DNA of 64,000 nucleotides from an uncultured Flavobacteriaceae bacterium (GTDB taxonomy: Bacteria; Bacteroidota; Bacteroidia; Flavobacteriales; Flavobacteriaceae): positions 1,126,178 to 1,190,177 of the forward strand of contig CALSTP010000001.1 of the NCBI GenBank assembly GCA_943789305.1, in the 5' to 3' direction. The notes beneath the pieces were generated by a model. That model was not told the DNA's origin. It was given only the letters and a program-made list of their open reading frames with translations, and made no database searches. The translations under genes and the position numbers were made by a program. This document shows positions 10,085 through 21,300 of the stretch, piece by piece. How positions within the stretch are numbered: the stretch's first letter is position 1; the number at the start of each line of letters is the position of its first letter.

Positions 10085-11029
10085 TTAGTTTTTTTCATCG
10101 GAATTATACGGTGTTTCTTTTTTACCAAAAAGTGAAAAATGAACATAGCGTTTTGGGTGTTCTTTCAAATCTTTTAAGAGTAATTCAACTTCCTTAGTAC
10201 TTGCTTCAAGGTTATTGTATAAATCTTCGTCTTTCATTAATTTGCCAATAGTCCCCTCTCCAGATTCAATTGATTTTAAAATAGAATTCAAGCTGGTTAC
10301 TGTGTTTTCAAATTTATTAACCAAACCTTTTAAATCAGTTTTGTTTATGGAATCTGATATTTGATTAATGTTTGCAGAGGCCTGAGAAAGATTATTGATG
10401 GTTTGATTGATATTTGAATCTTGAGAAACTAAAATTTTTGATATGGAACTCGAAATAGCGTTTAAATTGGATACTGTAAGGGAAACTTCGCTTAGCGCTT
10501 TGTTTAAACCTTGCTGAGCCTGATCATCCAAAACCGTGTTTAGCGAAGAAATTAGAGTATCTGCATTTATCAGAACTTGTTCTAGCTTTTTTTGTAAAGG
10601 AGCAATCTCTGAACCTACAACATCTGTTAATCCTGGCTTGGTTCTACTAACAAGGGTATCTCCCGAAATAAGTGGTTTTTCTCCATCCAATACAGGGATA
10701 ATAGCTATTGATTTACCTCCAATAAGTCCTGCCTCATAAATCTCAGCAATACTGTTTTTTGAGAAATTAAGGTCGTTTCTGACAGTAAACTTGACTAATA
10801 TTTTATTGGTGTTTAGAAGAAAATCGATAGAGCTAACCTTCCCAACGGACAAACCGTTTACAGTTACATTTGTTCCTGTTTGAAGTCCTTCTACTTGATC
10901 GTAAATTGCATACAGATTTTTTTCACTTTTAAATAATGATGTTCCGTTCAGGAAATTAAAACCAATCAGGAATGAAAAAGTACCTAGAAGAACAAATAGG
11001 GCAGCCTTAATTTCTTTTGTTGGTTTCAA
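10085..11029 (-). CDS. MCE/MlaD-family lipid transport protein
   Basis: Single N-terminal TM, YAIYDQVEGLQTGTNVTVNGLSVGKVSSIDFL MCE domain, coiled-coil C-terminus. Confidence 0.87.
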   Translation of the reverse strand: MKPTKEIKAALFVLLGTFSFLIGFNFLNGTSLFKSEKNLYAIYDQVEGLQTGTNVTVNGLSVGKVSSIDFLLNTNKILVKFTVRNDLNFSKNSIAEIYEAGLIGGKSIAIIPVLDGEKPLISGDTLVSRTKPGLTDVVGSEIAPLQKKLEQVLINADTLISSLNTVLDDQAQQGLNKALSEVSLTVSNLNAISSSISKILVSQDSNINQTINNLSQASANINQISDSINKTDLKGLVNKFENTVTSLNSILKSIESGEGTIGKLMKDEDLYNNLEASTKEVELLLKDLKEHPKRYVHFSLFGKKETPYNSDEKN

Positions 11030-11081
11030 ATTGAATTTATTTTATTCAAAAATAATAATTATTTCGAGTTTTAAACTATAA

Positions 11082-12215
11082 TCACTTGGGGATTACTGTT
11101 GATAATTTAATTTTTTTGTTATCTCTAAATGCAACAATAAAAGCATACTCATATCCCTTACGAATTGCTTTAGTTTTCATTTTTTTTGCTTTGTTGTAAG
11201 AATCGGTTTCTCCAAAAAAATACCGATATAAACTCCCTTCTTTTTCTCTAGAAATTGGAGATAAATTTTTGAAGTTAAACGATTTCGTTTCTATTGAATT
11301 AGAACTTGCAGCAATTTGAATTTTAAAAATTACTTTGCCTGAGTTATTCTTTGAATCAATTTTGGGTTTGACTACTACATCTTTAGCTTCAGTGTTATCT
11401 TTGTTTTTTAATGAACTTGATGTGTTTACTGATAAATTCAAAGAATTACGATAATTAATAATTGCCTTTGAAATAGCTTTAGACATTTGGAGTTGACCCT
11501 TTGGGGAATTGAGGTAGGCACCTTCTTTTTTGTTGGTAAGAAACCCTGTTTCTACAAGGACACTGGGCATATAAGTGTATTTTAGAACTACAAAACCAGC
11601 TTGCTTAACAGTTCTGTCTTTACGGCTAAGATTGCTCACAAAACTTTTCTGAATTTCACTTGCCGCAGTTATACTTTGATTGAGATAGGTTTCTTGCATC
11701 AGGGTCAAACTGATAACAGATTCAGGATTATTGGGATCAAAACCATCATAATTCTCCTCGTAATTTTCTTCGTAAAATATTACTGAATTTTCCTTTTTTG
11801 CTACTTCAAAATTTCTTTGATTCTCATGAAGACCCAAAACAAAAGTCCCTGCACCATAAGCCTGAGAAGTATGGGCATCACAATGAACAGAAACAAATAA
11901 GTTTGCATCTGCTTGATTTGCAATTCGTGCTCGTTTTATTAAATCAACAAAAACATCTTTTTTTCGGGTATAAATTACTTTTATTGATGGATCTTTTTCA
12001 AGAATTTTACCTATCTGTAAAACTATGTTAAGGGCAATTTTTTTTTCATAGTAACCGTTTCCACGGTTACCAGAGTCTTTTCCTCCATGACCAGCATCCA
12101 AAACCACAACAAAGGTTTTGTTTTCGGTAGATTCAACATTTGCAGTAACTCCCTGACTAGATAAATAGCTGCAAAAAAGTAAAAAAAGCAAAGCAAAACC
12201 TTGAAATAATTTCAT
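11082..12215 (-). CDS. N-acetylmuramoyl-L-alanine amidase (Amidase_3)
   Basis: VVVLDAGHGGKDSGNRG...FVSVHCDAH...VLKYTYMPSVLVETGFLTNKKEG. Confidence 0.92.
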   Translation of the reverse strand: MKLFQGFALLFLLFCSYLSSQGVTANVESTENKTFVVVLDAGHGGKDSGNRGNGYYEKKIALNIVLQIGKILEKDPSIKVIYTRKKDVFVDLIKRARIANQADANLFVSVHCDAHTSQAYGAGTFVLGLHENQRNFEVAKKENSVIFYEENYEENYDGFDPNNPESVISLTLMQETYLNQSITAASEIQKSFVSNLSRKDRTVKQAGFVVLKYTYMPSVLVETGFLTNKKEGAYLNSPKGQLQMSKAISKAIINYRNSLNLSVNTSSSLKNKDNTEAKDVVVKPKIDSKNNSGKVIFKIQIAASSNSIETKSFNFKNLSPISREKEGSLYRYFFGETDSYNKAKKMKTKAIRKGYEYAFIVAFRDNKKIKLSTVIPK

Positions 12216-12238
12216 TACTAATAAATACTTAAAAACAA

Positions 12239-12267
12239 TTGAAGGATAAAAAATATCCGTAATTTTG
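12239..12267 (+). promoter_or_regulatory. putative Bacteroidota sigma-A promoter (TTG-N18-TAATTTTG) for the LptD-like gene
   Basis: TTG at 12239-12241 and TAATTTTG at 12260-12267 match the TTG / TAnnTTTG consensus with 18-nt spacing. Confidence 0.5.
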
Positions 12268-12303
12268 AAACATTGTATTTCTACAAAAATAGTTTATATC
12301 AAC

Positions 12304-14967
12304 TTGCAAACAAATTCTTTTTATTCAGTCATATTGTTAATACTTTTTTTTAAAGTAATAATTACCTATGGTCAAAATGATGTTTCGAAAGAAAAACGAG
12401 TAATTATAGATTCTTTAGAAACAAAAGATAAAAATGAACTGGATAGTATTCCTAAAAAAGAACCTTTACTTCTGGATTTAATAAACTACAATGCTATTGA
12501 CTCTGTTAAAATTGATCAAAAAGAAAATAAAATAAGATTGTACAACAAAGCAGTTCTGACCTATGAAGACATGACACTTGAAGCAGGAATTATTGTTTTA
12601 GATTATACCATTAATGAGGTATATGCTGGTCGAATTGCGGATTCAACTGGTGTTTTATCTCAAAAACCTAGATTCATTCAAGCTCAAAATGAGATTAATC
12701 CAGATTCAATTAGGTTTAATTTTGATACCAAAAAAGCATTAATTTGGAATTCCAAAACTGAACAAAGCGGAATGAATGTTTTTTCTGATTTTACCAAGAA
12801 AGAAAATGATTCAGTCTACTACATCAAAGATGCAAAGGTAACTACCTCATCAGATCCACTGAATCCAGACTATTTTATCAGAATTAGAAAAGGAAAAATG
12901 GTTCCTGGTGGTAAAATTGTAGCAGGTTTGAGCAATATTTATATTGCAAATGTCCCAACTCCTATTGGACTTCCATTTGCCTATTTCCCTACTACTAACG
13001 AAAAAGCATCTGGAATAATTTTCCCAACCTATGGTGAAAGCCAACAAAGAGGTTACTACATTCAAAATGGAGGTTATTATCTTAACATAAGTGAATATTT
13101 TGACCTCAATTTATCAGGTGATTATTATACTAATGGTAGTTATGGTCTTAGGTTTGATTCTCAATATCGAGTAAATTATAAATTTGGTGGAAACTTTAGC
13201 TTCAGATATGAAAAGCTGGTCAACGGTGAACGAGGTTTTCCAGGCTACAACAACAATACGGTCTATAATATTCGCTGGACACATCGAAGGGATTCTAAAG
13301 CAAGTCCCACAGCAAACTTCTCAGCATCAGTGAATTTAGGAAGTAGCTCCTACTTTTCACAATCTGTGAATCAATTAAATGATGCGAATTTTTTGAATAA
13401 TACATTAAGTTCTTCTGTTTCGTACTCCAAAACTTTTCCCAAATATCCTAGAGTAAATATTTCCTTAACCACATCTCTTTCACAAAATACTAATACCAAG
13501 ACAGCAAATTTAACCCTTCCAACTTTTCAGGCAAATATGGAACGGATTTTTCCTTTTGCCCCTAAAGTAGGAACTAAAAAAGGTTTCATTCAAAACATTA
13601 ATTTTCAATACTCAACTCGAGGAGAGAGTAGAATACAAACCTCAGAAGAAAAGTTATTCAAAAAAGAAATGTTCAATGATGCAAGATCGGGAATGTCACA
13701 CAATATCCCTATTAGCACAAATTTTAAAGTTTTGAAACATTTAAGTGTTAGTACATCTGCAAACTATAAAGAAATATGGACCCCTGAAACAGTTAAATAC
13801 AATGATTATAATGAAGGTAAAGGTGTTGTCAAAGACACAATAAAAGGCTTTGATGCTTTTAGACAATACAATTACAGTGCAAGCCTGGGGACTACTATTT
13901 ATGGAACTTTTAACTTCAAAGAGGGAAAGAAGATACAATCGATTCGACATACCATGCGTCCTTCCTTAAGCTACAGTGTTCAGCCAAGTTTTGAAAAATA
14001 TTATGATGAATATATAATAGATGCAAATGGTAATACAGCAGAATATACGCGTTTTGAAACTGCTCTTTTTGGAAGACCATCAACAGGTAAGTCTAGATCC
14101 ATGGGTATTAGTTTAAGTAATAATTTTGAAGCTAAAGTCAGATCGAAAGACACCTTAGATCCCGAGCCTAAAAAAATTAAAATTTTAAATAATTTAAATT
14201 TCACTACGAGTTATAATTTTACAGCCGAAGAATTCAAACTTGCTCCTATCAGAGTATCTACGGGCGCTTCGATTTTCAAGGATAAAATCACAATCAATGT
14301 TGCTGCATCAATGGACCCTTATGCACTTGATGAAAATAATGTGAGAATCAATACTTTAAATATTGATAATGGAGGAGGATTAGTTCGTTTTACTAGTGCA
14401 AATATGAATACCAATTTTTCATTATCAAACGACGACTTCAAGAAAAAAGATGAAGATGAAAAAGACAAAGAAGACGAAGAAAAAGAAGATATATCAAAAA
14501 GTGAATATGAACGCCTTTCTGGAGGAGGTCGTGATGATGATTTATTTGGAGTTTCTAATAATTTTTCTGACAATCGATTTCAAAATAATGAAGAAGAAGA
14601 AAAAAAACAACAATCCACTAGTTTGTATCGAATAGTATTGCCTTGGACTATGGAATTTGCTCATTCGATAACATACAGAAATACATCTGGTCAAAATGAA
14701 ATTGGTACAAACTCTTTGATGGTTTCGGGGGATATTGACTTGACCCCAAAATGGGCAATAGGCTTTTCATCTGGGTATGATTTTAAGCAAAAAGGTGTGA
14801 CCTACACTCAATTACGATTTAATCGTGATTTAGAAAGTTGGAAATTAAATTTCAGTTGGGTTCCCTTTGGAACGAGAAGTTCATGGAGCTTTTTTATTGG
14901 AATTAAATCTGGATTGCTCAGTGATTTGAAATACGACAAAAGAAATGAACCCGACAGGAAATTATAA
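12304..14967 (+). CDS. LptD-like outer-membrane / LPS-assembly family protein
   Basis: ORF track begins at TTG 12265, which overlaps the -7 element; TTG at 12304 gives LQTNSFYSVILLILFFKVIITYGQ as signal peptide. LptD-like motifs (YNAIDSVKIDQKENKIRLYNKAVLTYEDMTLEAGIIVLDY..., IANVPTPIGLPFAYFP) and a long beta-rich C-terminus. Confidence 0.8.
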   Translation: MQTNSFYSVILLILFFKVIITYGQNDVSKEKRVIIDSLETKDKNELDSIPKKEPLLLDLINYNAIDSVKIDQKENKIRLYNKAVLTYEDMTLEAGIIVLDYTINEVYAGRIADSTGVLSQKPRFIQAQNEINPDSIRFNFDTKKALIWNSKTEQSGMNVFSDFTKKENDSVYYIKDAKVTTSSDPLNPDYFIRIRKGKMVPGGKIVAGLSNIYIANVPTPIGLPFAYFPTTNEKASGIIFPTYGESQQRGYYIQNGGYYLNISEYFDLNLSGDYYTNGSYGLRFDSQYRVNYKFGGNFSFRYEKLVNGERGFPGYNNNTVYNIRWTHRRDSKASPTANFSASVNLGSSSYFSQSVNQLNDANFLNNTLSSSVSYSKTFPKYPRVNISLTTSLSQNTNTKTANLTLPTFQANMERIFPFAPKVGTKKGFIQNINFQYSTRGESRIQTSEEKLFKKEMFNDARSGMSHNIPISTNFKVLKHLSVSTSANYKEIWTPETVKYNDYNEGKGVVKDTIKGFDAFRQYNYSASLGTTIYGTFNFKEGKKIQSIRHTMRPSLSYSVQPSFEKYYDEYIIDANGNTAEYTRFETALFGRPSTGKSRSMGISLSNNFEAKVRSKDTLDPEPKKIKILNNLNFTTSYNFTAEEFKLAPIRVSTGASIFKDKITINVAASMDPYALDENNVRINTLNIDNGGGLVRFTSANMNTNFSLSNDDFKKKDEDEKDKEDEEKEDISKSEYERLSGGGRDDDLFGVSNNFSDNRFQNNEEEEKKQQSTSLYRIVLPWTMEFAHSITYRNTSGQNEIGTNSLMVSGDIDLTPKWAIGFSSGYDFKQKGVTYTQLRFNRDLESWKLNFSWVPFGTRSSWSFFIGIKSGLLSDLKYDKRNEPDRKL

Positions 14968-14976
14968 ATTATCAGT

Positions 14977-15357
14977 ATGAAAAAAATTATTAATACTCTC
15001 AATGCACCCGCACCGATAGGTCCTTACAGTCAAGCTATACTTTCAAACAATGTACTATACGTATCGGGGCAAATCCCACTAGAACCTGGTTCTATGAAAC
15101 TCATAGAAGGAAGTTTGGAAGACGAAACTACTCGAGTAATGGAAAATTTAAAAGCTGTTTTAGAAGCTGCGAAAATGACATTTGAAAATGTAGTCAAGAC
15201 ATCTATTTTTTTAAGCGACATGAAAAATTTTAACGCAATAAACAAAATATATGGAACTTATTTTAAAGAAGCAACGGCACCCGCGCGTGAGACTGTTGAA
15301 GTTGCTAACCTCCCAAAATTTGTTCGAGTAGAAATTTCGATGATTGCTTCTCTTTGA
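14977..15357 (+). CDS. RidA family enamine/imine deaminase
   Basis: APAPIGPYSQAILSNNVLYVSGQIPLEPGS...ARETVEVANLPKFVRVEISMIA. Confidence 0.93.
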   Translation: MKKIINTLNAPAPIGPYSQAILSNNVLYVSGQIPLEPGSMKLIEGSLEDETTRVMENLKAVLEAAKMTFENVVKTSIFLSDMKNFNAINKIYGTYFKEATAPARETVEVANLPKFVRVEISMIASL

Positions 15358-15361
15358 GTTT

Positions 15362-16228
15362 TTATGAATGTTCTTTTTCCAAAAGGCTTACATGATACTG
15401 AACCAATTGGTCAATAGGTCGTTTGACTACAGTTCCAAGGGTTAGTTCAAATTCTTTGAGAATAGATTTAACTTCATCTTGAAGAAAATATGAAATTGAT
15501 CCAACGAAATGAATTGGGACGTCTTTAGCATTTTCAAATTGGAACAATTGATGCTTGATAAAACGTCTTAAACCTTCAAAAATCATGTTTTGCATATAAG
15601 GATCCTCTCTGTGAATAATCATAAATTTTGCAAAACGTGCTAAATAGGTATTAGGGTTTTCTTTACGGTATAAGTTTTCTTTGATTGTATTTGCAGAAAG
15701 GTCATATTCATTTTCAAACAAATCGGCAAGATACTTTGGCATCTCATTAAAATAATAGCCTCTAATTAATTGTTTGCCATAAAAATTACCACTAGCTTCA
15801 TCCATAAGAATATAGCCTAATGAAGTGATGTATTGCTGAACCTCACTACCGTCAAAATAACTGCAATTAGATCCAGTCCCTAAAATACAAACTATAGAGG
15901 GTACACCTATCGCTGCAGAAGCATATACTGCAGCGTAAGTGTCTTCTTTAATGTTAAAAGATGAGTTAATGAATATTTCTTCAAAAACTTTCTTAATCCT
16001 TGCAGTTGTTGATTCAATTCCACATCCTGCACCATAGAAAAAAAGTTTTTTTACCTCTTTTCTATTTTGAAATAAATCATAGTTATTAATGATGCGTTCT
16101 GTGAGTATTGCAGATGAAAGTACTTGTGGATTCAACCCTAATGTTTGAGTTGAAAAAAGAACTGATCCTTTTTCATTTATTGCAAACCAATCGGTTTTGG
16201 TTGAACCGCTATCAACAATTAAATACAT
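15362..16228 (-). CDS. BadF/BadG/BcrA/BcrD ATPase family (N-acetylglucosamine kinase-like)
   Basis: YLIVDSGSTKTDWFAI...GAGC...CILGTGSNCSYFDG...LGYILMDEASGNFYGKQLIRGY. Confidence 0.85.
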   Translation of the reverse strand: MYLIVDSGSTKTDWFAINEKGSVLFSTQTLGLNPQVLSSAILTERIINNYDLFQNRKEVKKLFFYGAGCGIESTTARIKKVFEEIFINSSFNIKEDTYAAVYASAAIGVPSIVCILGTGSNCSYFDGSEVQQYITSLGYILMDEASGNFYGKQLIRGYYFNEMPKYLADLFENEYDLSANTIKENLYRKENPNTYLARFAKFMIIHREDPYMQNMIFEGLRRFIKHQLFQFENAKDVPIHFVGSISYFLQDEVKSILKEFELTLGTVVKRPIDQLVQYHVSLLEKEHS

Positions 16229-16229
16229 A

Positions 16230-17231
<1,002 letters not shown>

Positions 17232-17267
17232 TTATTTATTATTGTTATTATTAAAATTGATTATTGT

Positions 17268-18254
17268 TTAAATTGATAAGATATCGGAAACCTTAATCAA
17301 ATTGGTGTTAATTTCGGATTTGCCCTTGATTGCTTTTTCTAAGGGGGTCAATACCATTTGATCATCAATAACACCTACCATTACTTTGGACTTTCCTTCC
17401 AATAAAGTTTCTACTGCACAGACACCCATACGAGATGCCAATACACGGTCAAAACAACTTGGGGTACCTCCTCTTTGCATATGGCCAAGTACAGAGACTC
17501 TTACCTCGTAGTAGGGTAAGTTTTTTTCAACATATGAAGCGATTTCAAAAACATTTTTTCCAGTTTTATCACCTTCTGCTATTACTACTATACTTGATGC
17601 TTTACCTGATTTCTCGCTTTTCTTTAAAGAGTCTAACAAACGTTCGAGTCCCAAATTTTCTTCTGGGATTAGAATTTCTTCTGCCCCTGCTCCAATTCCA
17701 GAATTTAATGCAATATGCCCAGCATCTCTTCCCATTACTTCAACAAAGAAAAGTCGGTTATGTGAACTTGCAGTATCTCTAATTTTGTCAATAGCTTCAA
17801 CAACTGTATTGATAGCGGTATCATAACCTAGGGTGTAACGAGTACCAAAAATATCATTATCTATGGTTCCTGGAATTCCGACAACAGGGAAATTATGTTC
17901 TTCTTGAAAAATCATAGCTCCTGTAAAAGAACCATCTCCTCCGATAACAACCAAAGCATCAATTTCAGATTTTTTAAGGTTTTTGTATGCAAGCTTTCTT
18001 CCCTCAGGAGTTCTAAACTCAAGACAACGTGCGGACTTTATAATTGTCCCTCCTTTGTTAATTATGTTATTTACACTTCGGGCATTCATCAAATCAAATT
18101 CATTATCAATAAGTCCCTGGTAACCTTGTTGAATCGCGTAGCATTCAACTCCATAAAAAACGCTAGTTCTAACAACTGCTCGCAACGCAGCATTCATTCC
18201 TGGAGCATCTCCACCAGATGTTAGTACAGCTATTTTTTTTGGTTTATTTTTCAT
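17268..18254 (-). CDS. pfkA: ATP-dependent 6-phosphofructokinase
   Basis: KKIAVLTSGGDAPGMNAALRAVVR; VVIGGDGSFTGA; GIPGTIDNDI; VEVMGRDAGHIAL. Confidence 0.96.
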   Translation of the reverse strand: MKNKPKKIAVLTSGGDAPGMNAALRAVVRTSVFYGVECYAIQQGYQGLIDNEFDLMNARSVNNIINKGGTIIKSARCLEFRTPEGRKLAYKNLKKSEIDALVVIGGDGSFTGAMIFQEEHNFPVVGIPGTIDNDIFGTRYTLGYDTAINTVVEAIDKIRDTASSHNRLFFVEVMGRDAGHIALNSGIGAGAEEILIPEENLGLERLLDSLKKSEKSGKASSIVVIAEGDKTGKNVFEIASYVEKNLPYYEVRVSVLGHMQRGGTPSCFDRVLASRMGVCAVETLLEGKSKVMVGVIDDQMVLTPLEKAIKGKSEINTNLIKVSDILSI

Positions 18255-18342
18255 TTGATTTTACAAAGATGTAAATTTAAACAAAAGCAGTCATATATTC
18301 GATTTTGTTTCCTCTACATTATAATTTATTAACAAAATCGAT

Positions 18343-21300
18343 TTAGTTTTTGATTTTATTGTGTATTTCTAAAGAATTGTTGTTCTGCAATTCAACTGAT
18401 TGGAGCTTATCATTTGTTCTTTTTTGGGCAATTATTTTTTGTATCAAATCCTCAAAAGTCTTAAAATCAACTTGATAAGAAAGACCGACTCCTTGAGTAT
18501 ATCCCAAATCATCACTTATATAGCGAAATTCACTTTCACGGTTAAATACTTTAGCTTTTAGGGTTCCTTCATCATTTAATATAAAATCAATTTGTACATC
18601 ACCAACAATTAGGGTTTCTTCAACTCCACCAACAGGAACACCGATTTTCCCATTCAAAAGGACTTTATCGCTAATTTGTGTTACAAAAGTAACTCCAATC
18701 CTGTCTTGAGATTGAATATCAAGATCGGGACGTTCATCACCTTTCAAGTAGTTTAATCCGACGTTTAATTTCCCATCGGTCTCACCCATCAACGAACTGA
18801 ATACGTCTGATGCTTTTTCATATAAATTATTTGCAATTCCTTGAGTTGAAAATGAAACATCACTGACAAAAATACCCTGTGACAAGAGTGAAATTGCTTG
18901 AAGTTGTCTTCTTTGCTGGTCTGCAAGGCGGTAATTTATTTCAGAAGCTACTATTCCGCTTGTGTTTGGAAAGTTTATTTCAAACAAAGGATTATCAGGT
19001 TTAAGTAAGCTTCCTTGAAGCTTTATGAGTACATCAGTTGGAATTTTTTTATTAAAATTAGGGTTATCTACTAATAAGGCAGGGTTTGCTCCACCCGGAA
19101 CTTGATAAACTGCTTCTATATCCATTTGAGCTTCGAAGGGATCACCCTCCCAAACAATAGTTCCTCCTTGATTTACTTTGAATTTTTTATCTATTAATCC
19201 TAGATTTTTAAAATTATATACACCATCGTACGCAATAAAATCTCCCCAGATATTAAACTTACCATCTGTATTTGTTTCCATTAAAATATTACCTGAACCT
19301 CTTCCAGTAAGTGTACTACCAGACAATTGATCAACAACAATCTCAACTTTTGCATTATTATTTACATCAAGATCAAAAATCATTTCAAAACCTCGAGCGA
19401 TTTTTATTTCCCTTAGGGAATTCTTATCTAAATCATTCGATTCATTTAAAGAAGTCTTAGAAACAAAATCAATGAAAGAAACATCTGCAAGTCCATTGTT
19501 CTCCTCCCAAGGAATTTTTATGGAAGTACCTTCAGCTGTTGCTCCCTCTACATCCATATTCAAATTTTTTGTAGATCCAAAAAGATGAATCCCTCCGTCT
19601 AAATACCCCGTTCCAAAAAACAAAGCTCCTTTTTCATTTTTACGGTTCAACATCAACAAACGGTCAGAATTTATATTAAAATCTAAATCCCATTCTTTGA
19701 AATTATGATGAGAAAAAGTTCCTTTCAATTGGCCAAAAGTCTCTAGAGTTTGGTCGAAAATAGTAGTTTCTTCAAATTTAATAACCTGATTATATAATGT
19801 GAGTTTTGTAGAATCAGTTAGACCGTATGACATATTTATAAAAGGAATTGAAATATTGAAACGATCCAGCAAAAGATTACCTGTATGTGATAAATTGTCC
19901 AAGGGACCCCAAAGATTAAGATCTCCTGTTAAAGATGAACTCATATTGGTTAACTTCCCTTTTCCTAGTGCTGATATAAAAGACATATCAAATGAATTCA
20001 AACTTATATCTAAATCGAAGCTTGTACGATCATTTAGTATCAACGTAATACCTGATAAATCTAACTTTTTTGACCCATTTTTGATAAGACTAAGATTGTT
20101 TCTGTATGAATTCAATGCAGTATTACCATGGGTATTGAAAGTTAAATCTCCCATTTCTATATTGTTCACATACAAATCTAAAAGCTCAAACTTAAAGGAT
20201 GCATCGTTATTATTTAGAGTTTTGTTAAAACTAATGGTTGAATTTAAATCTGCTTCAATTTCAAAGTTTTTAATTGGTGGCAAGATATTTTGCAAAGCAA
20301 CATGACTTAAATTAAGTTCAAAATTAAAGTCATCCTTTTTTTTGTATTCTCCAGACAACTCTATTCGTTGATTATCGTTACATATAATTAAAGGTTCAAT
20401 CTTATACTTGTTGTCAATAGAATTATAAACTAACTTTCTTTTTTTGTCTTCCTGAATCTTCCAAAGAATACTTTTATAATTAATATTAAACAAATCTACA
20501 TTAACAAAGGTATTTTGTCTAGTGTAATCATAACTAAAATTTGTTTCAAAAGTGTTTGATTCATCATTCCCCAAAACACCTTCTAAACGAATTTTATTTT
20601 TTTGGTTTTTAAATGATGAAATCATAAATATGTTTGAGGCTGCTATTTTACCTACCTGTATTTGATCAGCAGATAAGAAACTGTTATAAACAGTGTTGTT
20701 AGAGTCTATTTCAAAATGTAAATTTTTAAACTTGTATTTTTTAAATAATAGGATGGGTAAATCAAATACTAATGCCGTTTCTTTTTTCTTTGAACTTACC
20801 AATCCCGACAAGAAAAAATCATCAGGTATAGAGAGCTTTGGAAAAAGAGCATCCGTTAATTTTGACTTCATATGAATATCAAAATTGAAGAATTGAGATG
20901 TCTTTTCAGAATTTGAAGGTGTAATCAATAAAAAATCATCGAATATCCCTGTCAATAATTTTGAAACATTATTATACTCAAAATCTCCCTCAAGAATTAA
21001 ACTAATTGCGTCAGAATTTTCAATTGAAATTGATTTAATAGTCCCTTTTGATTTTGCATTTAATTCAATATTTTTGAAGGTATTCAATTTTCCATTACTC
21101 AGAATTGAAGGGGAATTCAGCTGAAAAGTTAAGATCTCTTCAGAAAAATCTTCCAACTTTTTTTCAACAAAAATCTGGGAAGATAAGATTACATTGCTAG
21201 CTGAATCAGCAATTCCAAAACTAGAAAGATTAATGGTGTCAAAATAACCCTTCAAAAGAAATGAGTCTTTGGATTGATTTATTAATGTATTTAAATTAAA

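Noticed and set aside
14430-14620. Purine-rich low-complexity stretch in the LptD-like gene
   Set aside because: In frame it encodes an acidic/lysine-rich extracellular-loop-like insert (DEDEKDKEDEEKED); no frame disruption.
19799-20305. 168-aa antisense ORF within tamB
   Set aside because: Opposite-strand shadow of a long coding sequence; no motif or promoter.
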